From the NCBI RefSeq assembly GCF_021347895.1, contig NC_067116.1, forward strand, positions 40,071,677 to 40,135,676: 64,000 nucleotides of DNA, written 5' to 3'. This DNA is from Acanthochromis polyacanthus. Taxonomy: Eukaryota > Chordata > Actinopteri > Pomacentridae. This document shows, in pieces, positions 63,701 to 64,000 of this stretch. How positions within the stretch are numbered: position 1 is the first letter of the stretch; each line of letters begins with the position of its first letter. The notes under the pieces were generated by a model. That model was given only the letters and a program-made list of their open reading frames with translations, did not search any database and had not been told where the DNA came from. The translations under genes were made by a program, and so were the position numbers.

Positions 63701-64000
63701 GCAAGCTTATACGTCTATATTTTGTCTTATGAAATACTGGATTATTATATTCCTCTCCACTAAAGTCCCCCAAATGAAATAATCTGAGGACAAAAATCAC
63801 TGATCAGCTGAACTTCTGTGACCACAGCCTGATGAAAGGTCACACAAGATGATACTGCTTCATTTTTATGAGAATCACAAGTTTGACACAGTAATGGAAT
63901 AACGAGAATTTGCACAGAAATCCCCCTTTTAGCTTCCTTTAAGCATATAACTCTGACAAGTTAGCAGCCCAACTTTCTCCTAGCCCAACTGACATTTCTC

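Overview
The window looks like nuclear DNA of a ray-finned fish (teleost, probably a spiny-rayed percomorph). It has short GT-AG introns inside conserved vertebrate genes, AT-rich spacers, several Tc1-type transposons, a tRNA-derived SINE of a type common in fish, and many local minisatellites. No species can be named from sequence alone.

Layout. (1) About 1-11.7 kb, plus strand: the 3' part of rgl1, a Ral guanine nucleotide exchange factor. I could place 17 coding exons (2025-9999); the first exon(s) lie upstream of the window. (2) 11.7-26 kb: a long spacer with no gene I can support, but rich in structure: a tRNA-derived SINE (two copies), an inverted pair of tRNA-like sequences, a long imperfect hairpin, a second inverted repeat, a 62-bp minisatellite, G-rich tracts and AT-rich quasi-repeats. 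(3) 26.0-34.3 kb, minus strand: abhd17a, a depalmitoylating serine hydrolase, complete in four coding exons, with a CpG-rich promoter near 34.1-34.3 kb. (4) 34.1-36.7 kb: a direct duplication of that promoter segment (offset 861 bp), merging into an array of a ~135-bp satellite unit. (5) 39.2-40.9 kb: a full-length Tc1-like transposon whose transposase is broken by one missing base. (6) 44.4-50.6 kb, minus strand: zfand5, an A20/AN1 zinc-finger gene, complete in five coding exons, with a piggyBac-type MITE in its last intron. (7) 52.8-59.8 kb, minus strand: a perilipin gene, best matched to plin3, complete in seven coding exons, with an old Tc1 relic in an intron and ~460-bp tandem units downstream. 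(8) 59.9-64 kb: a spacer with two further tandem arrays (~235 bp and ~290-305 bp).

The genes do not form an operon-like unit. abhd17a, zfand5 and the perilipin run head-to-tail on the minus strand, and rgl1 faces them convergently. The abhd17-zfand-plin grouping repeats what is found on human chromosomes 9 and 15 and partly 19, so it probably descends from an ancient whole-genome-duplication block. I found no wholly new gene system. The most unusual items are the promoter duplication with decayed motifs, the facing repeats in the rgl1 introns either side of exon 15, the cluster of foldback structures at 13-17.5 kb, and the nearly intact Tc1 copy.
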